From Pseudomonas fluorescens (GTDB lineage Bacteria > Pseudomonadota > Gammaproteobacteria > Pseudomonadales > Pseudomonadaceae), in contig NZ_MRST01000027.1 in assembly GCF_001902145.1 (NCBI RefSeq), positions 230,519 through 294,518 of the forward strand: DNA of 64,000 bases, in the 5' to 3' direction. Below are positions 52,898 to 61,490 of this stretch, piece by piece (the first letter of the stretch is position 1; each line of letters starts with the position of its first letter). Below the pieces are notes generated by a model, which ran no database searches, was not told the DNA's origin, and worked only from the letters and a program-made list of their open reading frames with translations. The translations under genes and the position numbers were made by a program.

Positions 52898-54337
52898 ATG
52901 TCGCTGTTGATCCGTGGCGCCACCGTTATTACCCATGATGAAAGTTACCGCGCCGATGTGTTATGCGCAGAGGGTCTAATTCGCGCCATTGGCACGAATC
53001 TGGATATTCCCGCAGGCTACGAAATACTCGATGGCAGCGGCCAATACTTGATGCCAGGCGGCATTGACCCCCATACCCATATGCAACTGCCCTTCATGGG
53101 CACCGTGGCCAGTGAAGACTTTTTCAGTGGTACGGCGGCAGGCTTGGCCGGTGGTACCACATCGATCATCGACTTCGTGATTCCCAACCCGCAGCAATCG
53201 CTGATGGAAGCTTTCCACCAGTGGCGCGGCTGGGCCGAAAAGTCTGCCGCCGACTACGGGTTTCATGTAGCGATCACTTGGTGGAGCGAGCAGGTACGCG
53301 AGGAAATGGCCGAGCTGGTCAGCCATCACGGCATCAACAGCTTCAAGCATTTCATGGCCTACAAGAACGCGATCATGGCCGCCGATGACACCTTGGTTGC
53401 CAGTTTCGAACGCTGCCTGGAACTCGGCGCGGTGCCCACGGTGCATGCCGAAAATGGCGAGCTGGTGTATCACCTGCAACGCAAGCTGATGGCCCAGGGC
53501 ATCACCGGGCCGGAGGCCCATCCGCTGTCGCGCCCGTCCCAGGTGGAAGGCGAAGCGGCCAGCCGCGCTATCCGGATTGCCGAGACCATCGGCACGCCGC
53601 TGTACCTGGTGCATGTGTCGACGAAGGAAGCCCTGGATGAAATCACTTATGCCCGGGGCAAGGGCCAGGCGGTGTACGGTGAAGTGCTCGCCGGCCACCT
53701 GTTGCTCGATGACAGCGTGTACCAGCACCCCGACTGGCAGACCGCCGCCGGCTATGTGATGAGCCCGCCATTCCGCCCACGCGGGCACCAAGAGGCGCTG
53801 TGGCACGGCCTGCAAGCGGGCAACCTGCACACCACCGCCACCGACCACTGCTGTTTCTGCGCCGAGCAAAAAGCCGCCGGGCGTGACGACTTCAGCAAGA
53901 TCCCCAACGGTACCGCCGGCATTGAAGACCGCATGGCGCTGCTGTGGCACGAAGGCGTCAATACCGGGCGTTTGTCGATGCAGGAATTTGTCGCGCTGAC
54001 CTCCACCAACACCGCGAAGATCTTCAACCTCTACCCCCGTAAAGGCGCGATACGCGTGGGCGCCGATGCCGACCTGGTGCTATGGGATCCCGAGGGCACG
54101 CGAACCATTTCCGCCAAGACCCACCATCAGCAGGTGGACTTCAACATCTTCGAAGGCAAGACCGTGCGCGGCGTGCCCAGCCACACCATCAGCCAGGGCA
54201 AGCTGGTGTGGGCCGATGGTGACCTGCGCGCCGAGCGAGGGGCTGGACGGTATGTGGAGCGGCCGGCATATCCGTCGGTGTTCGAGCAGTTGAGCAAGCG
54301 GGCAGCGCTTTGCAAGCCAGTGGCTGTGAAGCGCTGA
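52898..54337 (+). CDS. hydA: Dihydropyrimidinase (D-hydantoinase)
   Basis: 479 residues from the ATG at 52898 behind GAGGAA. Amidohydrolase fold: metal site DPHTHMQLPFMG, the carbamylated lysine in NSFKHFMAYKN, histidines in VPTVHAENGELV and PLYLVHVSTKEA, and Asp in HTTATDHCCF. It opens dihydrouracil and dihydrothymine to N-carbamoyl-beta-amino acids. Length equals that of the P. aeruginosa enzyme. It stands between the NCS1 permease and the PreT/PreA reductase. Confidence 0.95.
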   Translation: MSLLIRGATVITHDESYRADVLCAEGLIRAIGTNLDIPAGYEILDGSGQYLMPGGIDPHTHMQLPFMGTVASEDFFSGTAAGLAGGTTSIIDFVIPNPQQSLMEAFHQWRGWAEKSAADYGFHVAITWWSEQVREEMAELVSHHGINSFKHFMAYKNAIMAADDTLVASFERCLELGAVPTVHAENGELVYHLQRKLMAQGITGPEAHPLSRPSQVEGEAASRAIRIAETIGTPLYLVHVSTKEALDEITYARGKGQAVYGEVLAGHLLLDDSVYQHPDWQTAAGYVMSPPFRPRGHQEALWHGLQAGNLHTTATDHCCFCAEQKAAGRDDFSKIPNGTAGIEDRMALLWHEGVNTGRLSMQEFVALTSTNTAKIFNLYPRKGAIRVGADADLVLWDPEGTRTISAKTHHQQVDFNIFEGKTVRGVPSHTISQGKLVWADGDLRAERGAGRYVERPAYPSVFEQLSKRAALCKPVAVKR

Positions 54338-54344
54338 ACCACCC

Positions 54345-54427
54345 TTCGCGAGCAAGCCCGCTCCCACATTTGATCCCATTTCAACAGGACAAATGCGGTG
54401 GAATGTGGGAGCGGGCTTGCTCGCGAA
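54345..54427. repeat. Inverse-ordered REP pair
   Basis: TTCGCGAGCAAGCCCGCTCC (from 54345) comes first and the reverse complement (TGTGGGAGCGGGCTTGCTCG, from 54404) second, so the pair faces the other way from the REPIN at 50.7 kb. It lies between hydA and preT. Confidence 0.88.
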
Positions 54428-54498
54428 GAGGCCAGCACAGGCAACAAAAAACCAATGCCCATCAGAGGCAGCACCTCAATAACCGTGAGGCCAACACC

Positions 54499-55866
54499 GT
54501 GATCCAGACCCTGACCCACCTCCCCCACCCCCGCGAAGACGGGGCCACCCTCGCCAGCCAGTTCACCGACCTGGCGCCGCCCCTCAACGCCCGCCAGGCG
54601 CAGCTGGAAGCCTCGCGCTGCCTGTACTGCTACGACGCACCCTGTGTGAATGCCTGCCCCAGCGAGATCGACATCCCGTCGTTCATCCGCAATATCCACA
54701 CCGAGAACGTGCAAGGGGCCGCGCAGAAAATCCTCTCGGCCAACATCCTCGGTGGCAGTTGCGCCAGGGTTTGCCCCACAGAGATCCTGTGCCAGCAAGC
54801 CTGTGTGCGCAACAACGCTGAAGAATGCGCCCCCGTGCTGATCGGCCTGTTGCAACGCTATGCCATCGACAACGCGCACTTCAGCGAACACCCGTTCCAA
54901 CGCGCCGCGCCCACCGGCAAGCGCATCGCCGTGGTCGGTGCCGGGCCCGCGGGTTTGGCCTGCGCTCACCGCGCCGCCTTGCACGGCCATGACGTGGTGA
55001 TATTCGAGGCGCGGGAAAAAGCCGGCGGCCTGAATGAATACGGAATCGCCAAATACAAACTGGTGGACGACTTTGCCCAGAAGGAACTGGATTTCCTCCT
55101 GCAGATTGGCGGCATCGAGGTTCGCCACGGCCAACGCCTGGGCGACAACCTGACCTTGAGCGAACTGCACCAGCAATTCGATTCGGTGTTCCTCGGCCTG
55201 GGTCTCGCTGCGAGCAAACAGCTGGGCCTGCCCTTTGAGGACGCCCCCGGCCTGCTCGCCGCCACCGACTATATCCACGAACTGCGCCAGGCCGACGACC
55301 TCACCCAACTGCCCCTGGCCGACCGCTGCATCGTGCTCGGCGCCGGCAATACCGCCATCGACATGGCCGTGCAGATGGCCCGCCTCGGTGCCCGCGATGT
55401 CAATCTGGTATACCGCCGTGGCCTGGCCGACATGGGCGCAACCCACCACGAACAGGACATCGCCAAGGCCAATCAAGTACGGCTGTTGACCTGGGCCCAA
55501 CCCGACGAAGTTCTGCTCGACGACCTAGGCCGCGTACGCGGCATGCGCTTTGCCCGCACCCGCCTGGAAAACGGTCGCCTGCTGCCTACCGGGGAAACCT
55601 TCGAATTGGCTGCCGATGCGATCTTCAAGGCGATCGGGCAAGGCTTCGACAACGACGCCCTGCACGATCCGCTGGCCCAACAACTGCATCGCGTCGGCGA
55701 GCGCATCTTCGTCGATGAGCAACTGCGCACCAGCATCCCAGGGGTGTATGCCGGCGGCGATTGCGTCAGCCTCGGCCAGGACCTCACCGTCCAGGCGGTA
55801 CAACATGGCAAGCGGGCCGCCGAAGCCATGCATGCCCAACTCATGCTGACTGTGGAGGCTGCGTAA
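54499..55866 (+). CDS. preT: NAD-dependent dihydropyrimidine dehydrogenase subunit PreT
   Basis: 455 residues from the GTG at 54499 with GTGAGG upstream. N-terminal iron-sulfur region (CLYCYDAPCVNACPSEIDIPSF; CARVCPTEILCQQACV), then FAD- and NAD-binding domains (VVGAGPAGLACA; VLGAGNTAIDMAV). It feeds electrons from NADH to PreA, which reduces uracil or thymine. It overlaps preA by one base. Confidence 0.95.
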   Translation: MIQTLTHLPHPREDGATLASQFTDLAPPLNARQAQLEASRCLYCYDAPCVNACPSEIDIPSFIRNIHTENVQGAAQKILSANILGGSCARVCPTEILCQQACVRNNAEECAPVLIGLLQRYAIDNAHFSEHPFQRAAPTGKRIAVVGAGPAGLACAHRAALHGHDVVIFEAREKAGGLNEYGIAKYKLVDDFAQKELDFLLQIGGIEVRHGQRLGDNLTLSELHQQFDSVFLGLGLAASKQLGLPFEDAPGLLAATDYIHELRQADDLTQLPLADRCIVLGAGNTAIDMAVQMARLGARDVNLVYRRGLADMGATHHEQDIAKANQVRLLTWAQPDEVLLDDLGRVRGMRFARTRLENGRLLPTGETFELAADAIFKAIGQGFDNDALHDPLAQQLHRVGERIFVDEQLRTSIPGVYAGGDCVSLGQDLTVQAVQHGKRAAEAMHAQLMLTVEAA

Positions 55867-57140
55867 TGGCCGATCTCTCGATTGTATTCGCCGGAATCAA
55901 AGCGCCTAATCCGTTCTGGCTGGCCTCCGCGCCGCCCACCGACAAAGCCTACAACGTGGTGCGCGCCTTCGAGGCCGGCTGGGGCGGCGTCGTGTGGAAA
56001 ACCCTGGGGGAAGATCCGGCGGCGGTGAACGTGTCGTCGCGCTACTCCGCGCACTATGGCGCCAACCGCGAAGTGCTGGGCATCAACAATATCGAACTGA
56101 TCACCGACCGTTCCCTGGAGATCAACCTGCGGGAAATCACCCAGGTGAAAAAGGACTGGCCGGACCGCGCGCTGATCGTCTCGCTGATGGTGCCTTGTGT
56201 CGAAGCGTCCTGGAAAAACATCCTGCCCTTGGTGGAGGCGACCGGCTGCGACGGCATCGAGCTGAACTTCGGCTGCCCTCACGGCATGCCCGAGCGGGGC
56301 ATGGGCGCTGCCGTCGGCCAAGTGCCGGAGTACGTGGAGCAAGTGACGCGCTGGTGCAAGACGTATTGTTCGCTGCCGGTGATCGTCAAGCTCACGCCGA
56401 ACATCACCGACATCCGCGTGGCGGCGCGGGCGGCCTATCGCGGCGGCGCCGATGCGGTGTCGCTGATCAACACCATCAACTCCATCACCAGCGTGGACCT
56501 GGAGCGCATGGTCGCGCTGCCGGTGGTCGGTACCCAGAGCACCCATGGCGGTTACTGCGGCTCGGCGGTGAAGCCGATTGCACTGAACATGGTCGCCGAA
56601 ATCGCCCGTGACCCACAGACCAACGGCCTGCCGATCTGCGGCATCGGCGGCATCGGTACCTGGCGCGACGCCGCGGAATTCGTCGCCCTGGGCTGCGGCG
56701 CGGTGCAGGTGTGCACGGCGGCGATGCTGCACGGGTTTCGCATCGTTGAAGAGATGAAGGATGGCTTGTCGCGCTGGATGGACAGCCAGGGCCATGCCAA
56801 CCTGCAGGCGTTTTCCGGGCGGGCGGTGGGCAATACCACGGACTGGAAGTACCTGGACATCAACTACCAGGTCATCGCCAAGATTGATCAAGAGGCGTGC
56901 ATTGGCTGTGGGCGTTGCCATATTGCCTGCGAGGACACCTCGCACCAGGCCATTGCCAGCTTGAAGCAGGCCGATGGCACGCATCTGTATGAGGTGATCG
57001 ACGATGAGTGCGTGGGCTGCAACCTGTGCCAGATCACCTGCCCGGTGGCCGACTGCATCGAGATGGTGCCGATCGACACCGGCAAGCCGTTTTTGAATTG
57101 GACGCAGGACCCGCGCAACCCCTACCGGGAAGCGGTGTAG
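55866..57140 (+). CDS. preA: NAD-dependent dihydropyrimidine dehydrogenase subunit PreA
   Basis: 424 residues; TAATG overlap with preT. A dihydroorotate-dehydrogenase-like FMN barrel (ASAPPTDKAYNVVRAFEAGWGG; ELNFGCPHGMPERGMGAAVG; VKLTPNITDI) followed by two 4Fe-4S clusters in the C-terminal ferredoxin domain (CIGCGRCHIAC...CVGCNLCQITCPV). It carries out the first step of the reductive pathway, uracil to dihydrouracil. Confidence 0.96.
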   Translation: MADLSIVFAGIKAPNPFWLASAPPTDKAYNVVRAFEAGWGGVVWKTLGEDPAAVNVSSRYSAHYGANREVLGINNIELITDRSLEINLREITQVKKDWPDRALIVSLMVPCVEASWKNILPLVEATGCDGIELNFGCPHGMPERGMGAAVGQVPEYVEQVTRWCKTYCSLPVIVKLTPNITDIRVAARAAYRGGADAVSLINTINSITSVDLERMVALPVVGTQSTHGGYCGSAVKPIALNMVAEIARDPQTNGLPICGIGGIGTWRDAAEFVALGCGAVQVCTAAMLHGFRIVEEMKDGLSRWMDSQGHANLQAFSGRAVGNTTDWKYLDINYQVIAKIDQEACIGCGRCHIACEDTSHQAIASLKQADGTHLYEVIDDECVGCNLCQITCPVADCIEMVPIDTGKPFLNWTQDPRNPYREAV

Positions 57141-57152
57141 TTCTTTAGATCG

Positions 57153-57209
57153 CTATCGCAGGCAAGCCAGCTCCCACATTAACGGTGGGAGCTGGCTTGC
57201 CTGCGATAG
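57153..57209. repeat. 25-bp inverted repeat, REP-like (GGCAAGCCAGCTCCCAC type)
   Basis: CTATCGCAGGCAAGCCAGCT... (57153-57177) pairs with its inverse at 57185-57209, leaving a seven-base loop. It follows preA and is a third REP class in the window; a single arm of the same class recurs at 57611. Confidence 0.88.
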
Positions 57210-57210
57210 G

Positions 57211-57743
57211 CATAGGTATCTACACAACTCTGTAGCGCTCAACGGTAATCACGATGCGAAGCGAGCCGCTCTTGATCTTGCTCTTGATCTGCTTGTGATC
57301 TTGATCTCAGGCGCCCCGTTAAACCACGCTGGCCGGAATTCGACAGGGATTTGGGGGGTAAACCGGCAGGGATGCCGGTTTAGCCGCCCCGCGCCATGGA
57401 TGGCGCGTGGCGGCGGCCCCCCAAATCACTGGCGGATTACGGGCACACCGAGCCCAAGCGAGGTGCCGAGTGGTGGGGCAAGAGCGTTTTGCTTACTTTT
57501 GCGCTTTTCAAAAGTGAGCCGCCGTCAGGGCGGAACCCTAAGTGGCCGTTACCTAAATAACGGATATGTACGCGCTCTGATCCAACATCCCAGTTGGCTG
57601 TAAGACCGTCTTCGCAGGCAAGCCAGCTCCCACATTTGGATCGCGGCGCATCAGTTAGATCAGCGTCGGATGTCAGGCCATCACGGGAACAAGCTCCCTC
57701 GCCACAGGTCCAGCGTCGCCTCGAAGTTGTGTAGATACCTATG
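57211..57743. repeat. Non-coding repeat element flanked by 19-bp inverted repeats
   Basis: CATAGGTATCTACACAACT at 57211-57229 recurs inverted at 57725-57743. Between them are TTGATCTTG-type short repeats (about 57271-57306), two GC-rich hairpins (AAACCGGCAGGGATGCCGGTTT at about 57360-57382; CGCCATGGATGGCG), a phrase ending CCTAAATAACGGATATGTAC, a REP arm at 57611 and another at 57684. I recall similar intergenic sequences as widespread in P. fluorescens genomes. No gene is credible here. Confidence 0.7.
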
Positions 57744-57775
57744 CTGCGATAGGGCCTTGAGCCTCACTACAAGGC

Positions 57776-58396
57776 TTACGGCTCCAACCCAATCCCGCGC
57801 AAAATCACACCGGTCACTGTCTGAATGGCCTTCTCGAACTGCCTGTCCGACAACGGCTGGTGGTCATTCAGAATCTTCACTTGGTGGTCGAAGTCGGCAT
57901 AGTGCTGGGTCGAGGCCCAGATCATGTACAGCAGGCTCGAGGGCTCCACCGGCAGGATGCGTTTGTCTTGCACCCATTGGCGAATCTTCGCTTCCTTCAT
58001 CTTGGCCCAGTCATACAGGCTTTCATCCAGGGCCTCGCCGAGTGTGGGCGCGCCGTGGATGATTTCATTGGCCCAGACCTTGGAGCCATACGGGCGCGTG
58101 CGCGAGCGCTGCATCTTGGCGCGGATGTAGCTGCTGAGCACTACACGGGGGTCGTCAAAGGTTTCAAAGCTCAGGGCGTCCTGCTTCCACAACTCCAGCA
58201 AGTCGAACAGCACCGCGCTGTACAGCTCGCTCTTGGTGGTGAAGTAGTAATGCAGGTTGGAGCGCGGCAGTTGCGCTTCTTCGGCGATGTCGGCCATGGC
58301 GGTGCTGCCATAGCCTTTGTTGGCGAAGACCTTCTCCGCCGCCAGCAGGATTTTCTCGACGTTGACCCGACGAATTCCGATCTTGTGATTGCCCAT
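57776..58396 (-). CDS. TetR-family regulator (RutR/PydR-like)
   Basis: 206 residues from the ATG at 58396, preceded by GGGAG. N-terminal helix-turn-helix (ILLAAEKVFANKGYGSTAMADIAEEAQLPRSNLHYYFTTK) and the C-terminal domain of the RutR/YcdC type (YDWAKMKEAKIRQWVQDKRI...YMIWASTQHYADFDHQV). In P. aeruginosa a TetR gene sits at the same end of the pyrimidine cluster. It probably controls the pyrimidine genes in response to uracil or a degradation product. Confidence 0.88.
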   Translation of the reverse strand: MGNHKIGIRRVNVEKILLAAEKVFANKGYGSTAMADIAEEAQLPRSNLHYYFTTKSELYSAVLFDLLELWKQDALSFETFDDPRVVLSSYIRAKMQRSRTRPYGSKVWANEIIHGAPTLGEALDESLYDWAKMKEAKIRQWVQDKRILPVEPSSLLYMIWASTQHYADFDHQVKILNDHQPLSDRQFEKAIQTVTGVILRGIGLEP

Positions 58397-58512
58397 GAGG
58401 GCTCCCTGACAACAACACGGCCTAAAGACTACCACCGGCTCTAGATCGGGGCGACAGGCCAAGCCGAAACTTCGTACACTGCCGGCTCCTTTCCTCTGAT
58501 CGGTATTGAACA

Positions 58513-58878
58513 ATGTTGCTCAAGAAGTCCCTGACCGCTGCTGTCCTGTTCACTGCCCTGCTGGGCGCTTCTGCGGCGTTTGCCCACGCTCACCTCAAGA
58601 GCGCGGAACCTGCGGCTGACAGCCACGTCGCCGCCCCCAAAGACCTGCGCCTGACCTTCAGCGAAGGCGTCGAAGCCACCTTTACCAAGGTCTCCTTGAG
58701 CAAGGACGGCATCGAAATCGCCATCAAGGGCCTGGAAACCCCGGACGCCGACAAGAAAACCCTGGTGGTCACGCCCGCCGCTCCGCTGGCAAGCGGCACG
58801 TATAAAGTCGAATGGCATGCGGTGTCGGTCGACACTCACAAAAGCGAAGGCACTTACAGCTTCAAGGTCGGCCAATAA
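58513..58878 (+). CDS. copC: Periplasmic copper-binding protein CopC
   Basis: 121 residues. Signal peptide ends ASAAFA, giving mature HAHLKSAEPA with the N-terminal His that binds Cu(II). The DLRLTFSEGVEATFTKVSLS strand and the VSVDTHKSEGTYSF end with a second His are typical. It is followed after three bases by copD. Confidence 0.93.
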   Translation: MLLKKSLTAAVLFTALLGASAAFAHAHLKSAEPAADSHVAAPKDLRLTFSEGVEATFTKVSLSKDGIEIAIKGLETPDADKKTLVVTPAAPLASGTYKVEWHAVSVDTHKSEGTYSFKVGQ

Positions 58879-58881
58879 CCT

Positions 58882-59739
58882 ATGGCAACCCTGCTGGTGC
58901 TGTGCCGCTTCCTGCATTTTTGCGTCGTGTTGCTAATGTTCGGGGCCTGGGTGTTCAGGCCCTGGCTGCTCGGCGCTCATGTGCAGCCGACACTGGACCG
59001 GCAATTGCTGCGCATCACCCGTGGCCTGGCCGGCTTGGGGCTGTTCACCGGGGTTGTGTGGTTGCTATTGATCACCGCCAGCATGGCCGGCAGTTGGGAC
59101 TCGGCGCTGCAACCGGCCACGGTGCAGTTGGTGCTGGGCAAGACCTTTTTTGGCCAGGTATGGGCCTGGCATCTGCTACTGAATCTGCTGCTGGTGATCG
59201 TGCTGATCAAGCCCTGGCCGGCCTTGCGCTTGCCGCTGCTCGCCCTGCTGCTGGCGACCCTGGCACCCGTAGGCCATGGCGCCATGCTCGACGGGCTGAG
59301 TGGGCGGTTGCTGATCCTTAACCAGGTGGTGCACCTGCTGTGCGTTGGGGCCTGGCTCGGTGGGTTGCTGGTGTTGGTGCTGATCCTTGGGCAGGTGCAA
59401 GGCCAGCGCTTGGAACCGATTCTGCGTCGCTTCAGTGGTGTGGGATATGGCCTGGTCGGCGGCCTGCTGGTGACCGGTCTGATCAACGTGCGCGTGCTCA
59501 CCGGGCAACTGTGGCCCACGCCGCTGTTCGAGGGCTTCGCCTTGATCCTGCTGATCAAGGTGGGGCTGGTGCTGGGTATGCTGGGGTTGGCGTTGTTGAA
59601 CCGGTTGCGTATCAAACGCTGCGAGCAACGCCTGGGCAGTTTGAGAGCCAGCGTGATGATGGAGTGGCTGTTGGGCATTGCGGCGGTGGCTGCGGTTTCC
59701 CTGCTTGGCACCCTGCCGCCGATGGTCATGGCTGGCTGA
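58882..59739 (+). CDS. copD: Copper-resistance membrane protein CopD
   Basis: 285 residues with about eight helices. RFLHFCVVLLMFGAWVFRPWLLG, GHGAMLDGLSG and QVVHLLCVGAWLGGLLVLVL carry the conserved His and Trp residues. It is thought to move copper across the inner membrane together with CopC. There is no copA/copB nearby, so it is a two-gene copper-uptake unit. Confidence 0.92.
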   Translation: MATLLVLCRFLHFCVVLLMFGAWVFRPWLLGAHVQPTLDRQLLRITRGLAGLGLFTGVVWLLLITASMAGSWDSALQPATVQLVLGKTFFGQVWAWHLLLNLLLVIVLIKPWPALRLPLLALLLATLAPVGHGAMLDGLSGRLLILNQVVHLLCVGAWLGGLLVLVLILGQVQGQRLEPILRRFSGVGYGLVGGLLVTGLINVRVLTGQLWPTPLFEGFALILLIKVGLVLGMLGLALLNRLRIKRCEQRLGSLRASVMMEWLLGIAAVAAVSLLGTLPPMVMAG

Positions 59740-59762
59740 AACCTGCGTTGCAATGCAATCAA

Positions 59763-59862
59763 TGTAGGAGCGAGCTTGCTCGCGAAAAACGTAAACGATG
59801 ACGCGTACTTCCTGAATGAACGCGGCGCCCGTGAGTTTTTCGCGAGCAAGCTCGCTCCTACA
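59763..59862. repeat. REPIN after copD
   Basis: 100-bp paired REP; its inner part is the reverse complement of the one at 10.6 kb, so the two elements have opposite orientation. Confidence 0.9.
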
Positions 59863-59961
59863 GGGGGGCGACCGTGCCGCTGCGTTGAATCGTTTCACCC
59901 AAGTCATCGTATAACTTCTGCTTGACACGCCCTCAAAACCTCGCAAATATCGCGCCCAATG

Positions 59962-59982
59962 TTGTACGACGACGTATGACAA
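59962..59982. promoter_or_regulatory. Candidate operator before the OprD porin
   Basis: TTGTACGACGACGTATGACAA has inverted TTGT/ACAA ends and a central ACG-A-CGT. CGTATGAC recurs, inverted, before udh (61454-61461). A related GTCATCGTATAAC is at 59903. Confidence 0.5.
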
Positions 59983-60016
59983 ATAATAAAAACAACAAAA
60001 CAAAGGGAGCCTCACT

Positions 60017-61279
60017 GTGAGTCAATCCGCCCGTCATTCCTGCACGCGCCTGGGCCTTCTCGGTCTCGGCAGCCTGGCCGTCACCCTGCCGCTGGGTGCC
60101 AACGCCGAAGGCTTTATCGACGACGCCAAGGCCACGCTCAACCTGCGTAATGCCTACTTCAACCGCAACTTCACCAACCCGACCAACCCCCAGGGCAAGG
60201 CCGAAGAGTGGACGCAGAATTTTATCCTTGATGCCAAATCCGGCTTTACCCAGGGCACGGTCGGCTTCGGGATTGACGTGTTGGGCCTGTATTCACAAAA
60301 GCTCGATGGCGGCAAAGGCACTGCTGGCACTCAACTGTTGCCGGTGCATGACGATGGCCGCCCCGCCGACAATTTCGGGCGCCTGGGTGTCGCGCTGAAA
60401 ACCAGGCTGTCGAAGACTGAATTGAAGGTGGGCGAATGGATGCCGGTGCTGCCGATCTTGCGTTCCGATGACGGCCGCTCCTTGCCCCAGACCTTTCGTG
60501 GCGGCCAAATCACCTCCAATGAAATCGCCGGCCTGACGCTCTACGGTGGCCAGTTTCGCGGCAACAGCCCGCGCAACGACGCGAGCATGGAAGACATGTT
60601 CATGAACGGCAAAGCCGCGTTCACTTCGGACCGTTTCAACTTCGGCGGCGGCGAATACACCTTCAACGACAAACGTACCCAGGTCGGCCTGTGGTACGCC
60701 GAACTGACTGATATCTACCAACAGCAGTACCTCAACCTCACCCACAGCCAGCCGCTGGGCGACTGGACCCTGGGCGCCAACCTCGGGTTCTTCAACGGCA
60801 AGGAAGACGGCAGCGCCCTGGCCGGCGACCTCGATAACAAGACCCTGTTCGCCCTGCTCTCGGCCAAATACAACGGCCACACCTTCTACGTTGGCCTGCA
60901 GAAACTCAGCGGCGACAGCGCCTGGATGCGCATCAACGGCACCAGCGGCGGCACCCTGGCCAACGACAGCTACAACGCCAGCTACGACAACGCCAAGGAA
61001 AAGTCCTGGCAGGTGCGCCACGACTTCAACTTTGTGGTGCTCGGCGTTCCGGGGCTGACCCTGATGAACCGCTATATCAGCGGCAGCAATGTACACACCG
61101 GGGCGATCACCGACGGCAAGGAGTGGGGACGTGAGTCGGAGTTGGCCTACACGGTGCAGAGCGGTGCGCTGAAGAACCTCAATGTGAAGTGGCGCAACTC
61201 GACCATGCGTCGGGACTTCAGCAATAACGAGTTCGATGAGAACCGGATTTTTATCAGCTATCCGATTTCGTTGCTCTGA
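60017..61279 (+). CDS. OprD-family outer-membrane porin
   Basis: 420 residues from a GTG behind GGGAGC. Signal peptide to about GANA|EGF (residue 30). The mature part starts GFIDDAKATLNLRNAYFNRNF and ends in ISYPISLL, with alternating aromatic strands and LKVGEWMPVLPILRSDDGRSLPQTFRGG, all typical of OprD porins. These form 18-strand substrate-specific channels. The neighbours suggest uronic or aldaric acids as substrate. Confidence 0.93.
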   Translation: MSQSARHSCTRLGLLGLGSLAVTLPLGANAEGFIDDAKATLNLRNAYFNRNFTNPTNPQGKAEEWTQNFILDAKSGFTQGTVGFGIDVLGLYSQKLDGGKGTAGTQLLPVHDDGRPADNFGRLGVALKTRLSKTELKVGEWMPVLPILRSDDGRSLPQTFRGGQITSNEIAGLTLYGGQFRGNSPRNDASMEDMFMNGKAAFTSDRFNFGGGEYTFNDKRTQVGLWYAELTDIYQQQYLNLTHSQPLGDWTLGANLGFFNGKEDGSALAGDLDNKTLFALLSAKYNGHTFYVGLQKLSGDSAWMRINGTSGGTLANDSYNASYDNAKEKSWQVRHDFNFVVLGVPGLTLMNRYISGSNVHTGAITDGKEWGRESELAYTVQSGALKNLNVKWRNSTMRRDFSNNEFDENRIFISYPISLL

Positions 61280-61304
61280 ATGTGGGAGGGCTTCGTCAGG
61301 TTTT

Positions 61305-61403
61305 TGTAGGAGCGAGCTTGCTCGCGAGAAACCCATGGGCGCCGCGTTTAATCAGAAACACGCGTTATCGTTGACGTTTTTCGCGAGCAAGCTCGCTCCT
61401 ACA
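61305..61403. repeat. REPIN between porin and udh
   Basis: 99-bp paired REP with the TGTAGGAGCGAGCTTGCTCG arms. It splits porin and udh and leaves 87 bases for a separate udh promoter. Confidence 0.9.
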
Positions 61404-61453
61404 GAGAGCTGGACGTTGACAACATCCGGAATCCCTAACACTATTTCCCCATA

Positions 61454-61465
61454 GTCATACGACAA
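61454..61465. promoter_or_regulatory. Candidate operator before udh
   Basis: GTCATACGACAA; its first eight bases are the reverse complement of CGTATGAC in the porin operator. Confidence 0.45.
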
Positions 61466-61490
61466 CCTACAACAAAAATCTGGAAGGCCC

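Noticed and set aside
57295..57603. 102-aa open frame in the 57.2-57.7 kb element
   Set aside because: No ribosome site, runs through hairpins and repeat phrases; treated as non-coding repeat.
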